64,000 bases of DNA from Inquilinus limosus (GCF_002195995.1 NZ_NHON01000023.1:1-64000); one strand, 5' to 3'. Positions 53,023 to 63,865 are shown, numbered from the stretch's first letter. Notes: generated by a model from the letters alone, not told the origin. Numbers and translations: made by a program.

Positions 53023-53526
53023 ATGATCGATGCCGAGACCGCGGTCGCCGACCGGCCCAAGGACCACCGCGTCGAGCTGCGGCTGTGGCTGCGGCTTCTG
53101 ACCTGCACCACGATGATCGAGCGCGAGGTGCGGCGCCGCCTGGCCGAGAGCTTCGACACCACCCTGCCGCGCTTCGACCTGATGGCGCAGCTGTACAAGA
53201 TGCGCCAGGGCCTGACCCTGGGCGAGCTCAGCCAGCGGCTGATGGTCTCGAACGGCAACATGACCGGGCTGGTCGAGCGGCTGGTCGAGAACGGGCTGGT
53301 GGCGCGCGAGCAGTCGCGGGCAGACCGGCGCAAGCACGTCATCCGGCTGACGGAGGAGGGTGAGCGCCAGTTCGCCGCCATGGCCGCGGCGCATGGCGAC
53401 TGGGTGGCCGAGATGACGGCGGGCCTCGAGACCGGTGAGATCGAGCGGCTGATGGAGCTGCTCGGCCGCACCAAGACCTCGGTCGCTGATGCGACGAGGC
53501 CACGGGGGCGGAGCCGGGCGGAATAG
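53023..53526 (+). CDS. MarR family transcriptional regulator
   Basis: This 167-residue dimeric winged-helix regulator shows the MarR landmarks LPRFDLMAQLYKMRQGLTLG, the recognition helix LMVSNGNMTGLVERLVENGL and the wing SRADRRKHVIRLTEEG. The N-terminal helix RLWLRLLTCTTMIEREVRRR is typical of regulators found with aromatic acyl-CoA or aryl-acid degradation genes. Candidate targets are the divergent hydrolase gene and the SDR/enoyl-CoA hydratase unit at 63 kb. Confidence 0.93.
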   Translation: MIDAETAVADRPKDHRVELRLWLRLLTCTTMIEREVRRRLAESFDTTLPRFDLMAQLYKMRQGLTLGELSQRLMVSNGNMTGLVERLVENGLVAREQSRADRRKHVIRLTEEGERQFAAMAAAHGDWVAEMTAGLETGEIERLMELLGRTKTSVADATRPRGRSRAE

Positions 53527-53540
53527 GAAGGCGTTGAGTT

Positions 53541-53677
53541 GTTGCCTCTCCCGCTTGCGGGAGAGGTCGGAGACGCGAAGCGGCTCCGGGTGAGGGGAGT
53601 TCGTCGAGGCCTGGACCAGCCCTCACCCGGTCGTCCTGCGGACGCCCGACCTCTCCCGCCAGGCGGGAGAGGCAACG
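53541..53677. repeat. Palindromic repeat, family D (copy 2)
   Basis: Reverse-oriented copy of the repeat at 3266-3406, with TTGCCTCTCCCGC at the left and GCGGGAGAGGCAAC at the right. It lies between the convergent MarR and symporter genes. Confidence 0.85.
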
Positions 53678-53747
53678 CAAAGACAACTCGAAATCCAACT
53701 GCCTCTTCTGATCGCGCTGGAGCGATCTATTCTCGGACCGTCTGCCC

Positions 53748-55223
53748 TCAGGCGGCGCGCGCCACCCGCGGTGCCACCACCAGGTTGACCAGCACCGCCA
53801 CCACGATGTTGGCGGCCAGCGCCAGCAGCCCGGCATAGACCGTGACCGTGCTGCCGCCGATGCTCAGCGCGTGCAGCGGCTTCAGCCCGTCGGACCAGAC
53901 GACGAAGCTGCCGCCGAAGAAGCCGACGGCCCAGCCGGCGAACAGCGCCGGGGCCCGGAACCAGCCGACATACAGGCCGCACACCAGCGCCGGCAGGGTC
54001 TGCAGGATCCAGACGCCGCCGAGCAATTGCAGGTCCAGCGCGAACTGGGTCGGCAGGAACACGATCACCAGCAGCGCGCCGACCTTGACCACCAGCGAGG
54101 TGACCTTGGCCACCTGCGCCTCCCCGGCATGGCTCACGTCCGGGTCGACATAGGCCTTCCAGAAGTTGCGGGTGAACAGGTTGGCGGCGCCGATGCTCAT
54201 CACCGCCGCCGGCACCAGGGCGCCGATGGCGATGGCGGCGAAGGCGAAGCCGGCGAACCAGCTCGGGAACAGCGTCTGGAACAGGGCCGGCACCACGTCG
54301 TTCGGGCTGGCGACCTGCAGATGCGCGGCATGGCCCATATAGCCGAGCAGGGCCAGCAGGCCGAGCAGCAGAGTATAGGCCGGCAGCAGCGCCGCGTTCT
54401 TGCGGATGGTGTTGGCGCTGGCCGAGGCGAAGATGCCGGTCAGGGTATGCGGATACATGAAGGCGGCGAGGGCCGAGCCCAGCGCCAGCGTGGCATAGGC
54501 CACCATCTGGCTGTCGCCGAGCAGCAGGCCGCCCGCGCCCTTGGCCTTGAAGGCGTCGTCGGCGGCCTGGAACACGGCGCCGTAGCCGCCCAGCTCCCAC
54601 GGGATCAGTGCCACCGCGGCCAGCACCGCGATGTAGATCATGATGTCTTTGACGAAGGCGATCAGCGCCGGCGCCCGCAGGCCCGCGGAGTAGGTGTAGA
54701 GCGCCAGGATGACGAAGGCGATCGCCAGCGGCAGCTCGCCGGTCAGGCCCAGCGCCTTGATCACCGCGGCCATGCCGACCAGCTGCAGCGCGATATAGGG
54801 CATGACGGCGAGGACGCCGGTGATGGCCACCGCCAGCTCCAGCCCGCGCGAGCCGTACTGGCCGAACACCACGTCGCCGGCGGTGACGTAGCCGTGCTCC
54901 TTGGCCCGCTTCCACAGCTTCGGCATCACCAGGAAGACGAAGGGGTAGACGATGATGGTGTAGGGCAGGGCGAAGAAGCCGTAGGCGCCGACGGCATAGA
55001 CCAGCGCCGGCACCGCGATCACGGTGTAGGCGGTGTAGAAGTCGCCGCCGACCAGGAACCAGGTGACCCAGGTGCCGAACTTGCGGCCGCCCAGCCCCCA
55101 TTCATCGATATGGGCCAGCGTCTCGCCCCGCTTCCAGCGGGCGGCCATGAAGCCCATGACGGTGACCAGGATGAAGAAGAAGGCGAAGACGCAAAGGGCG
55201 ACGACGTCGAGCTCAGTCGTCAT
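53748..55223 (-). CDS. Sodium:solute symporter family permease (MctP-like)
   Basis: This 491-residue membrane protein has about 13 helices and the SSS-family pattern. It has GGRKFGTWVTWFLVGGDFYT in helices 1-2, ELAVAITGVLAVMPYIALQL near the substrate site and the IAIGALVPAAVMSIGAANLF signature helix. Homologues take up monocarboxylates such as lactate, pyruvate or alanine. The start overlaps by 11 bases the small DUF3311 gene, the usual partner of this subgroup, supporting the MctP-like call. Confidence 0.92.
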   Translation of the reverse strand: MTTELDVVALCVFAFFFILVTVMGFMAARWKRGETLAHIDEWGLGGRKFGTWVTWFLVGGDFYTAYTVIAVPALVYAVGAYGFFALPYTIIVYPFVFLVMPKLWKRAKEHGYVTAGDVVFGQYGSRGLELAVAITGVLAVMPYIALQLVGMAAVIKALGLTGELPLAIAFVILALYTYSAGLRAPALIAFVKDIMIYIAVLAAVALIPWELGGYGAVFQAADDAFKAKGAGGLLLGDSQMVAYATLALGSALAAFMYPHTLTGIFASASANTIRKNAALLPAYTLLLGLLALLGYMGHAAHLQVASPNDVVPALFQTLFPSWFAGFAFAAIAIGALVPAAVMSIGAANLFTRNFWKAYVDPDVSHAGEAQVAKVTSLVVKVGALLVIVFLPTQFALDLQLLGGVWILQTLPALVCGLYVGWFRAPALFAGWAVGFFGGSFVVWSDGLKPLHALSIGGSTVTVYAGLLALAANIVVAVLVNLVVAPRVARAA

Positions 55224-55410
55224 GGCGCACGCTCCGATAGGCGATCCAGATGATCAGCGCGGTCAGCGGCACCCAGGCGAACTGGTACCAGTAGAAGAAC
55301 GGGAAGCCCAGGATCTCCGGCTCCCGCGCATTGTAGAACGGCACCCACAGGAGCCCGATATAGGGCAGGAGCAGCAGCCACAGGATCGGCCGCCGTGAAC
55401 GCTCTGGCAT
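55213..55410 (-). CDS. DUF3311 small membrane protein, symporter partner
   Basis: This 65-residue protein has two helices (ILWLLLLPYIGLLWVPF and FFYWYQFAWVPLTALIIWI) with the NxREP turn between them, typical of DUF3311. Genes of this family nearly always precede an SSS symporter, as here with an 11-base overlap, and are thought to be an accessory subunit. The basic end YRSVRHDD is cytoplasmic. Confidence 0.9.
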   Translation of the reverse strand: MPERSRRPILWLLLLPYIGLLWVPFYNAREPEILGFPFFYWYQFAWVPLTALIIWIAYRSVRHDD

Positions 55411-55521
55411 GGCAATTCCCTTCCATCGCGGGCCGTTCTCCCGGCCCGAGTCTCCGTCGGCGTCCCCGGGCAGGTTTAGCAGGAATGAACGCGGGGCGGT
55501 AAAGTCGCGGATGGGGCCGCC

Positions 55522-56279
55522 TCAGGACTTCAGCCGGTATCCGGTCCTGAAGATCCAGGCGACGATGGCGAGGCACACCGCCAGGAAGGCCAAGGTCATG
55601 CCCAGGCTGACGGCGACGTTGACGTCGGCGACGCCGTAGAAGCTCCAGCGGAAGCCGCTGATCAGGTAGACCACGGGGTTGAACAGCGCCACGGTCTGCC
55701 AGAAGGGCGGCAGCATGGTGATCGAATAGAAGCTGCCGCCCAGGAAGGTCAGCGGTGTGATGATCAACAGCGGGATCACCTGCAGCTTCTCGAACCCGTC
55801 GGCCCAGATGCCGATGATGAAGCCGAACAGGCTGAAGGTGACGGCGGTCAGCAGCAGGAACACCACCATCCAGAAGGGGTGCACCACCTGCAGCGGCACG
55901 AACAGCCCGGCCGTGGCCAGGATGATGATTCCGAGGACGATCGACTTGGTGGCCGCCGCCCCGACATAGGCGACGACGATCTCGAGATAGGAGACCGGGG
56001 CCGACAGCAGCTCGTAGATCGTGCCGATGAATTTCGGGAAGTAGATGCCGATCGAGGCGTTGGAGATGCTCTGCGTCAGCAGCGACAGCATGATCAGCCC
56101 GGGCACGATGAAGGCGCCGTAGCTGACGCCGTGGATCTGCTCGATGCGCGAGCCCAGGGCCGAGCCGAAGACGACGAAGTACAGCGAGGTCGAGATCACC
56201 GGCGACAGGATGCTCTGCATCAGGGTGCGGCCGGTGCGCGCCATCTCTGCCATGTAGATCGCGCGGATCGCGTAGAGGT

Positions 56280-56283
<4 letters not shown>
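55522..56283 (-). CDS. ABC-2 type transporter permease (YadH-like)
   Basis: This 253-residue membrane protein has six helices of the ABC-2 exporter family, with [20 protein letters not shown] at helix 1 and [20 protein letters not shown] as the conserved fifth-helix region. It pairs with the ATPase encoded upstream, overlapping by 4 bases (ATGA). The complex should export a drug, lipid or polysaccharide; the substrate is not readable. Confidence 0.93.
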
Positions 56284-57206
<923 letters not shown>

Positions 57207-57322
57207 GGCGGCGACCATAGCCGAAGCCGGGGGTGATTCGATGCGGCTTCGTGCGACGGTCGACATCATCGGGAATTTCCATATTCTCGGTGGCCTGTTC
57301 GCCGATCAGCGAGGGGAGCGCG

Positions 57323-57805
57323 ATGGCCGGCCGGAAGACAGCCGCGACGAAAACAGGCACGGCGAAGGCGGCCAAGCCGGCCGCCACCGATCGGAAGGCC
57401 GGCGAGCCGGTCCTGCTGTCCGGCGGCAACCCGCAGATCGCCAAGGGCCATGGCGACGGGCCGGTGCAGGCCTATATCGCGGCCATGCCGGGCTGGAAGA
57501 GCGAGGTCGGGCGCCGCCTCGACGCGCTGGTCGAGCGCGCCGTCCCCGGCGTGCGCAAGGCGGTCAAATGGAACTCGCCGCTCTACGGGATGGAGGAGCA
57601 GACCTGGTTTCTCGGCATCCATTGCTTCGCCAGATACATCAAGCTGGCTTTCTTCAACGGCGCATCGCTGGACCCGCTGCCGCCCGTCGCCTCGAAGCAG
57701 CAGCGCGTGCGCTACTTTCATATCCATGAGGGCGACGCGCTGGACGAAACCCGGCTCGCCGACTGGATGCGGCAGGCCAGCCGGCTGCCCGGCGAGCGGA
57801 TGTGA
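57323..57805 (+). CDS. DUF1801 domain protein (first copy)
   Basis: This 160-residue protein has a lysine/alanine-rich N-terminal arm (AGRKTAATKTGTAKAAKPA, resembling a DNA- or RNA-contacting tail). A DUF1801/YdhG-like domain follows (about 50-155) with VRKAVKWNSPLYGMEEQTWF and FARYIKLAFFNGASLDP. The family is of unknown molecular role. ATG 57323 follows GAGGGGAG. It overlaps the following AraC-type gene by 4 bases (GTGA). Confidence 0.9.
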   Translation: MAGRKTAATKTGTAKAAKPAATDRKAGEPVLLSGGNPQIAKGHGDGPVQAYIAAMPGWKSEVGRRLDALVERAVPGVRKAVKWNSPLYGMEEQTWFLGIHCFARYIKLAFFNGASLDPLPPVASKQQRVRYFHIHEGDALDETRLADWMRQASRLPGERM

Positions 57806-58299
57806 GCGGGGCCGCGAGCCGGGGCCAGGATCCGGCGCTGCTGCGCCGCCTGCTGCGCGCCAAGGACCGGATGGACGCCGCCTCGCATGAGGACTGGCCG
57901 GTGCCGCGGCTGGCGCGGGTCAGCGGCGTCTCCGAGGCGCATTTCGCCCGGTCGTTCAAGGAGGCCTTCGGCGTCCCGCCGCACCGCTACCTGCTGACGC
58001 GGCGGATCGAGCGGGCCAAGGCGCTGCTGCGCGACACCGACCTGCCGGTCACCGAGATCGCGTTCGAGACCGGCTGGAACAGCCTGGGCACCTTCGGCCG
58101 CACCTTCCGCGACGTCACCGGCGAGAGCCCGGGCGAGCTGCGGGCGCGCGAGAAGGCGGTGCTGCACCGGCTCGACCGGGTGCCGCCCTGCTTCCTCAGC
58201 GCCGCCCACCGGCCGGACCTCACAATCGCAGTTTCGGAGAAGCGGCGGCAGGAGGCCGACGATAGGGTGCCCGCGTCCCAGCAAACGGAGGTCCCATGA
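57802..58299 (+). CDS. AraC-type helix-turn-helix regulator without ligand domain
   Basis: This 165-residue regulator consists of two AraC helix-turn-helix units (about 20-115): RLARVSGVSEAHFARSFKEA and VTEIAFETGWNSLGTFGRTF with the FR-x-x-x-G-x-SP-like end. There is no N-terminal effector domain, as in SoxS/MarA. The GTG start at 57802 overlaps the previous stop, and the gene overlaps the next by 4 bases. It probably controls its own operon. Confidence 0.9.
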   Translation: MSGAASRGQDPALLRRLLRAKDRMDAASHEDWPVPRLARVSGVSEAHFARSFKEAFGVPPHRYLLTRRIERAKALLRDTDLPVTEIAFETGWNSLGTFGRTFRDVTGESPGELRAREKAVLHRLDRVPPCFLSAAHRPDLTIAVSEKRRQEADDRVPASQQTEVP

Positions 58300-58709
58300 G
58301 CCAGGGTGTCGGGGTGGTCGGCCTGTATGTCCGCGATCAGGACGAGGCCCTCGAATTCTATGTCGGGAAGCTCGGATTCCGCGTCCACACCGATGTGCGG
58401 AACGGCGATTATCGCTGGCTCACGGTGCAGCATCCGGACCAGCCGTCCTTCCAGCTCGGCCTGTTCACGCCGCAGGCGCCGATGGTCGACGCGGCCACCG
58501 CGCAGACCCTGCGCGAGGCGGTGGCGAAAGGCGCCATGCCGCCTTTGGTGCTGGATGTCGACGACTGCCGCGCCGCCCATGACCGGATGCGCGCCCGCGG
58601 CGTGGAGTTCACGCAGGAGCCGATCGAGCGCTATGGTGCGGTCGACGCCAGCTTCCGTGATCCGTCGGGGAACGGGTGGAAGATGATCCAGCCGCGACGG
58701 GACGCGTGA
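58296..58709 (+). CDS. VOC family protein (glyoxalase-like)
   Basis: This 137-residue VOC-fold protein has QGVGVVGLYVRDQDEALEFY at the first strand-helix and ASFRDPSGNGWKMIQ at the closing strand, where the metal Glu of lactoylglutathione lyases is replaced. It lies inside a four-gene overlapping operon with an AraC regulator and two DUF1801 proteins. Possible roles are resistance to a toxin or catabolism of a small molecule. Confidence 0.9.
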   Translation: MSQGVGVVGLYVRDQDEALEFYVGKLGFRVHTDVRNGDYRWLTVQHPDQPSFQLGLFTPQAPMVDAATAQTLREAVAKGAMPPLVLDVDDCRAAHDRMRARGVEFTQEPIERYGAVDASFRDPSGNGWKMIQPRRDA

Positions 58710-59185
58710 TGGAGGCCGGCGTCGGGCGACATTCGAGCGACGGGCGGGCGACAATGCCGATGACCGGGGCGAAGGGCGATGCGGCGGAGGGGGCGGAGTC
58801 CGCCTCCCGCCTGATCGACGGGCGGATCCGGGAGCTGGGCGACTGGCGGGGCGAGACGCTGGCCCGGATCCGGGCGCTGATCCGGCGGGCCGACCCGGAG
58901 GTGGTCGAGGAGTGGAAGTGGCGCGGCGTCCCGGTGTGGTCGCATGCCGGCATCCTCTGCACCGGCGAGACCTACAAGGCCGTGGTCAAGCTGACCTTCG
59001 CCAAGGGCGCGGCACTGCCGGACCCGGCGGGCCTGTTCAACTCCAGCCTCGACGGCAACACCCGCCGCGCCGTCGACATCCGCGAGGGCGAGGCGATCGA
59101 CGAGGCGGCGCTGACGGCCCTGGTCCGCGCGGCCGTGGCGCTGAACGCGGGGGGCCGCGCGAAGAAGGCGCCGAAAGGGGGCTGA
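58709..59185 (+). CDS. DUF1801 domain protein (second copy)
   Basis: This 158-residue protein contains a DUF1801-like domain (about 35-150): SRLIDGRIRELGDWRGETL, EVVEEWKWRGVPVWSHAGIL and KAVVKLTFAKGAALPDPAGL. ATG 58709 overlaps the VOC stop by one base; ATG 58754 or 58760 are possible later starts, closer to the conserved region. It is distinct from the first DUF1801 protein in the operon and ends in a lysine-rich tail. Confidence 0.88.
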   Translation: MEAGVGRHSSDGRATMPMTGAKGDAAEGAESASRLIDGRIRELGDWRGETLARIRALIRRADPEVVEEWKWRGVPVWSHAGILCTGETYKAVVKLTFAKGAALPDPAGLFNSSLDGNTRRAVDIREGEAIDEAALTALVRAAVALNAGGRAKKAPKGG

Positions 59186-59200
59186 GGCACCCGGGCGCCG

Positions 59201-59889
<689 letters not shown>

Positions 59890-59893
<4 letters not shown>

Positions 59894-61137
59894 GTCGCCC
59901 CCCGGATGATGTCGACCGGATTCAGCTTGGCCGCCTGGCGCGCCGGCAGGTAGCCGGCGATGCCGGCCGCCACCAGGGCGAAACCGGCGGCGATCAAATA
60001 GTGCCAGGGGCTCCAGGTCAGCGGCAGCCGGGTGATCTCGCGCCCGACATTGGCGCCGGACAGGTGCAACTCGATGCTGGACAGCCCCAGGCACAGGGCG
60101 AAGCCCAGCAGCCAGCCGGCCAGCGACCCGGCGAGGCCGAGCGTCAACCCCTCCAGCAGGAACAGCCGGCGCATGTCCCGCGCCTCGAAGCCGAGCGACT
60201 TCAGGATGGCGATGTCGCGCGCCTTCTCATGGGTGATGGTCGAGACGATGTTGAAGATGCCGAAGCCGGCCACCAGCAGGATGGCGCCGACCACCGTGTA
60301 CATGATGATGTTGCGGATGACGAAGGCCTGCAGCAGCGACTCGTTCGCCTCCTGCCAGGCCACCGCCTTGTAGCCGATCAGCGCCTCGGCCCGCTTGGCC
60401 ACCGCCGGCGCGGCGTTCGGATCATCGAGCTTCAGCCGGATCTCGTTGATGGCGTTCGGCCGCTCGCTCAGGATCTGGGCGATCTTCAGCAGGACATAGC
60501 CCTCGCCCTCGTCGCGGGCGGTGACGCCGGTGTGGAACAGGCCGACGATCTTGACCGCGCGGGTCTGGCCGGTGGCGGAGACCAGGGTGACGGTGGTGCC
60601 GAGATCGGCGCCCAGCCGCTTGGCCAGGCTGTCCCCGACCACGATGTTGTTGCCCCCGGCGATCAGCGAATCGAAGCTGCCCTGGCGGAAATCCTGGGCG
60701 ATCGAGGAGACGCGCGCCTCCTGCCGCGGCTCGACGCCATAGATGCTGATGCCGATGTCCTGCCCGGCATAGCGCACCACACCCTGGGTCTTCAGGCTCT
60801 TCGACATCCGCCCCGGGATCCAGCCGCTCAGCGCCGCCACCGCCGCGGTCGGGTTCAGGATGCCGCGCCGGTCGTCGCGGGGGCGGAGGCCGGCGATGGC
60901 CACCGCGTCGAACTCGTCCTCGGCCGGCTGCCGCGCCGCGGTGCGGCGCTCGTCGGTGATCTGGACATGCGGCATGGTGTCGATCAGCTGGGCGACGAAA
61001 TCGTCCTCGCCGCCCTGCATCAGCGCCGCCATGGCGATCGAGAAGCCGACGCCCAGCGCGGTGCCCAGGATCGCGACCAGCGTCTGACGGCCACGGCCGA
61101 TGATGTGGGTGACGGCGAGGTCGAGCAGCAGCCGCAT
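59890..61137 (-). CDS. FtsX/MacB-type ABC transporter permease
   Basis: This 415-residue membrane protein has a first helix at about 18-42 (LVAILGTALGVGFSIAMAAL), a large periplasmic MacB-like core (50-270) and three C-terminal helices including the FtsX segment THEKARDIAILKSLGFEARD. It ends in PARQAAKLNPVDIIRG, a conserved MacB-family finish. With the ATPase and the HlyD-like adaptor it forms a MacAB-like export machine, perhaps for lipoproteins, peptides or macrolide-like toxins. Confidence 0.94.
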
Positions 61138-61140
61138 GGC

Positions 61141-62142
61141 TCAGCCCTCCGGCGCCACCCGGGCGCCGTCGGCCAGCGCCTCGGGGAAGGGGGTGATCAC
61201 CCGGTCGCCCTCGGCCAGGCCGGAGCGCACCTCGATATCGCGGATGCCGCGGATGCCGGCCGCGATCGTCCGGCGCCGGGCCCGGCCGTCGCCATCGACC
61301 GTGAAAACGGCGTCGCCGTTCACCGCCTCGGCCGGCACCAGCAGGGCGTCGGGCACGGTGCGGTTGACGATGTTGACGTCGACCGTCATGCCGATGCGGA
61401 TGGGCGTGTCGTCCGGCAGGGCCAGGCGCACGCGATAGGTCTTGGCCACCGGGTCGCCCTTCGGGGTGATGCTGTCGACCGTCGCCGGCAGCGCCTGGCC
61501 GGGAAAGGCGTCGGCGCGCAGCAGCGCCTTCTGCCCGACCGCGACCAGGGGGATGTCCTCCTCATTGACGTCGGCGATGACCCAGAGCGGCTTCGGCTCG
61601 CCGACCCAGAAGATGACGGTGCCGGGGTCGATGATCTCGCCGACCTCGCCGTCCTTGCGCAGCACCAGGCCGCGCATCGGCGCGCGCAGGACGTAGTTCT
61701 CCAGCGTCGCGGTCTGGCCGGCGATCATCGCGTCCAGCCGCGACAGCTCGCTGCGCGCCTGGTCCAGCGCCTGGGCGCTGGCGACGTTGCGGCCGACCAG
61801 GACCATCTGCCGGTCGTGCTCGGCCGCCGCCAGCTTCTGCCGCGCCTTCAGCTCGGCCAAGGTCGCCTCGGCCTCGCGGCTGTCCAGCCGGGCCAGCTCG
61901 GCGCCGGGCTCGATCGCCTCGCCCTCGCAGTCGCAGATCGACACGATCCGCTCCCGCACCAGCGGCGTCACCTTGGCCCAGACGCGCGGCTCGATCACGC
62001 CGGTGGCGTAGACGATCTGCGCCGCCTCGCCGCGCCGGGGGGCGACGGTCGTCACCGGGGCGGCCCGGCCGAACAGCCAGAAGACGGCGCCGGCAATCAG
62101 CGCGAGCACAAGGACGGCGGACAGGATGCGGACGGTCTTCAA
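61141..62142 (-). CDS. HlyD/MacA-type periplasmic adaptor protein
   Basis: This 333-residue membrane-fusion protein has an N-terminal membrane anchor (about 8-27, AVLVLALIAGAVFWLFG) and a lipoyl/coiled-coil hairpin (SREAEATLAELKARQKLAAA). The later beta-barrel segments include LVLRKDGEVGEIIDPGTVIF and a membrane-proximal domain. The start is TTG at 62142, with GGAG six bases before it; no in-frame ATG gives a sensible N-terminus. It is first in the MacAB-like operon and diverges from the TetR gene at 62236. Confidence 0.88.
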   Translation of the reverse strand: MKTVRILSAVLVLALIAGAVFWLFGRAAPVTTVAPRRGEAAQIVYATGVIEPRVWAKVTPLVRERIVSICDCEGEAIEPGAELARLDSREAEATLAELKARQKLAAAEHDRQMVLVGRNVASAQALDQARSELSRLDAMIAGQTATLENYVLRAPMRGLVLRKDGEVGEIIDPGTVIFWVGEPKPLWVIADVNEEDIPLVAVGQKALLRADAFPGQALPATVDSITPKGDPVAKTYRVRLALPDDTPIRIGMTVDVNIVNRTVPDALLVPAEAVNGDAVFTVDGDGRARRRTIAAGIRGIRDIEVRSGLAEGDRVITPFPEALADGARVAPEG

Positions 62143-62182
62143 CTGCGGCTCCGAAAGCGGCGAGTCGATGAGAATATATATA

Positions 62183-62200
62183 CGAAACAGTATCGTTTCG
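62183..62200. promoter_or_regulatory. TetR-type operator of the export operon
   Basis: CGAAAC-AGTATC-GTTTCG is a perfect 6-bp inverted repeat with a 6-base centre, set in an AT-rich block with two TATATA-like runs. It lies between the divergent adaptor (TTG 62142) and TetR (GTG 62236) genes, the standard position for an autoregulating TetR repressor. Confidence 0.68.
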
Positions 62201-62235
62201 ATATATGATTCGAGAGCAGGCGCGGAGGGCTCGAT

Positions 62236-62877
62236 GTGACGACAGCGGAAACCGGGGGGAAGCGGGCACCGGGGCGGCCCCGCAGCCAGGCGGCGGAGGA
62301 GGCGATCCTGAAGGCGGCGCTGGCGCTGTTCCTGGACCATGGCGTCGAGGGGGCGAGCATCGAGCGCATCGCCAAACGGGCCGGGGTCGGCAAGACCACG
62401 ATCTACCGCCGCTGGTCGTCGAAGGAGGAGCTGCTGGCCCAGGCGATGGGCCGGGTGCGCGAGAACGCCGAACGCGACATGGGCGTCACCGATTTCCGTG
62501 ACTTCGCCGCACTGCCGCTGGGGCCGACGCTGCGCCGGATGATGGAGCAGGGCGCGGAGCTGATGGCGAGCGACGACAATCGCAAGCTGCTGGCGCGGCT
62601 GATCGGCTCGGTACAGAGCCATCCGCGGCTGATGGCGATCTACTGGGAGACCTATCTGCGGCCGCGGCGCGAGGCCTTCGGGGTGCTGCTGGAGCAGGCG
62701 AAGGCGCGCGGCGAGCTGCCGGCCACGGCCGACACCGGGATGCTGCAGGACATGATGGGCGGCGCCATGCTGCACCGCCTGCTGATCGACCCTGCGCCGC
62801 CGACGGCGGAGGACCTGCGCGGCTATCTCGCCCGTCTGCTGCAACAGCTCGGCCTGGTGGGGCCCGAAGAAGGGTGA
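62236..62877 (+). CDS. TetR/AcrR family transcriptional regulator
   Basis: This 213-residue regulator has a basic N-terminal arm (GGKRAPGRPRSQAAEEA), the helix-turn-helix GASIERIAKRAGVGKTTIYRRW and a C-terminal effector domain of the TetR_C_11 type (LGPTLRRMMEQGAELMASDD). GTG 62236 follows GGAGGG. It very likely represses the divergent MacAB-like export operon and itself through the palindrome at 62183-62200. Confidence 0.92.
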   Translation: MTTAETGGKRAPGRPRSQAAEEAILKAALALFLDHGVEGASIERIAKRAGVGKTTIYRRWSSKEELLAQAMGRVRENAERDMGVTDFRDFAALPLGPTLRRMMEQGAELMASDDNRKLLARLIGSVQSHPRLMAIYWETYLRPRREAFGVLLEQAKARGELPATADTGMLQDMMGGAMLHRLLIDPAPPTAEDLRGYLARLLQQLGLVGPEEG

Positions 62878-62896
62878 CGGCTGTTTGCTTCCCTCG

Positions 62897-62987
62897 CCAT
62901 CATTGCGAGGAGGCGAAGCCGACGAAGCAATCCAGGGGCCGGTGCGCACCGGCCCCTGGATTGCTTCGCTGCGCTCGCAATGACGGT
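62897..62987. repeat. Palindromic repeat, family B (copy 4)
   Basis: CCATCATTGCGAGG at the left and CTCGCAATGACGGT at the right enclose the standard ATCCAGGGGCC/GGCCCCTGGAT pair. It is 19 bases after the TetR stop. Confidence 0.87.
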
Positions 62988-63037
62988 GTGGGGTCGGAAG
63001 GATCTCCCCATCCCTACAGGCCCTTGCTCGCGAGATG

Positions 63038-63051
63038 TTTCAAGCTTAAAA
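63038..63051. promoter_or_regulatory. Candidate second MarR site upstream of SDR gene
   Basis: TTTCAAGCTTAAAA matches the candidate MarR operator at 52968-52981 (CTTTAAACTTAAAG) at 10 of 14 positions and contains the AAGCTT palindrome. It is 19 bases before the SDR ATG, placed to block RNA polymerase or the ribosome site. Confidence 0.4.
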
Positions 63052-63070
63052 TATCTCTCGGGAGGTCGGC

Positions 63071-63844
63071 ATGACGACAGCTTCATCCCTGGGAGGGCGC
63101 CACGCCCTGGTCACCGGCGGCGGCAGCGGTATCGGAGCGGCGGTCGCGGCCGCCCTGACGGCGCGCGGCGCGGCGGTGACCGTGCTGGGCCGGACCGAAT
63201 CCCGCCTGGCCGCGACCGTCGCCGCCGGCAAGGCGGCCGCCCATGCCGTCGCCGACGTGACGCAGCCGGAGCAGCTGGAGGCCGCCATCGCGCGGCTCGC
63301 CGCCGCCCACGGCCCGATCGACATCCTGGTCAACAATGCCGGGGCGGCGGAAAGCGCGCCCTTCGCCCGCACCGACCGGGCGCTGTGGGACCGGATGATC
63401 GGCCTCAACCTCGGCGCGGTGTACGACGCGACCCGGCTGGTGCTGCCGGGCATGGCCGGGCGCGGCTGGGGCCGGGTGATCAGCATCGCCAGCATCGCCG
63501 GGCTGACCGGCTACCCCTATGTCGCCGCCTATTGCGCCGCCAAGCACGGCGTGGTCGGGCTGACCCGGGCGCTGGCCCAGGAATTCGCGACCAAGGGCGT
63601 CACCGTCAACGCCGTCTGCCCCGGCTACACCGACACCGAGCTGGTGCAGGGCGCCGTCGCCCGGATCGAGGGCAAGACCGGCCGCAGCCCGGACGAGATC
63701 CGGGCCGAGCTGATCCGCGGCAACCCGCAGGGCCGCCTGATCCAGCCGGACGAGGTGGCGGCCGCCGTCGCCTGGCTGGCCGGGCCCGAGGCGGCGAGCG
63801 TCAACGGCATCGCGCTGCCGGTCGCCGGCGGCGAGGTCATGTGA
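63071..63844 (+). CDS. SDR family NAD(P)-dependent oxidoreductase
   Basis: This 257-residue classical SDR has the cofactor motif TGGGSGIG (residues 15-22), NNAG at 88-91 and the catalytic set S141, Y154 and K158 (YCAAK). PGYTDTELVQ follows, then the C-terminal NGIALPVAGGEVM. It reduces or oxidises a beta-hydroxy/keto group, probably on an acyl-CoA, because an enoyl-CoA hydratase gene follows after 21 bases. The unit resembles side-chain or ring-cleavage steps of aromatic-CoA catabolism. Confidence 0.93.
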   Translation: MTTASSLGGRHALVTGGGSGIGAAVAAALTARGAAVTVLGRTESRLAATVAAGKAAAHAVADVTQPEQLEAAIARLAAAHGPIDILVNNAGAAESAPFARTDRALWDRMIGLNLGAVYDATRLVLPGMAGRGWGRVISIASIAGLTGYPYVAAYCAAKHGVVGLTRALAQEFATKGVTVNAVCPGYTDTELVQGAVARIEGKTGRSPDEIRAELIRGNPQGRLIQPDEVAAAVAWLAGPEAASVNGIALPVAGGEVM

Positions 63845-63865
63845 GCGAAGGTCTCTGAGGTCCCG

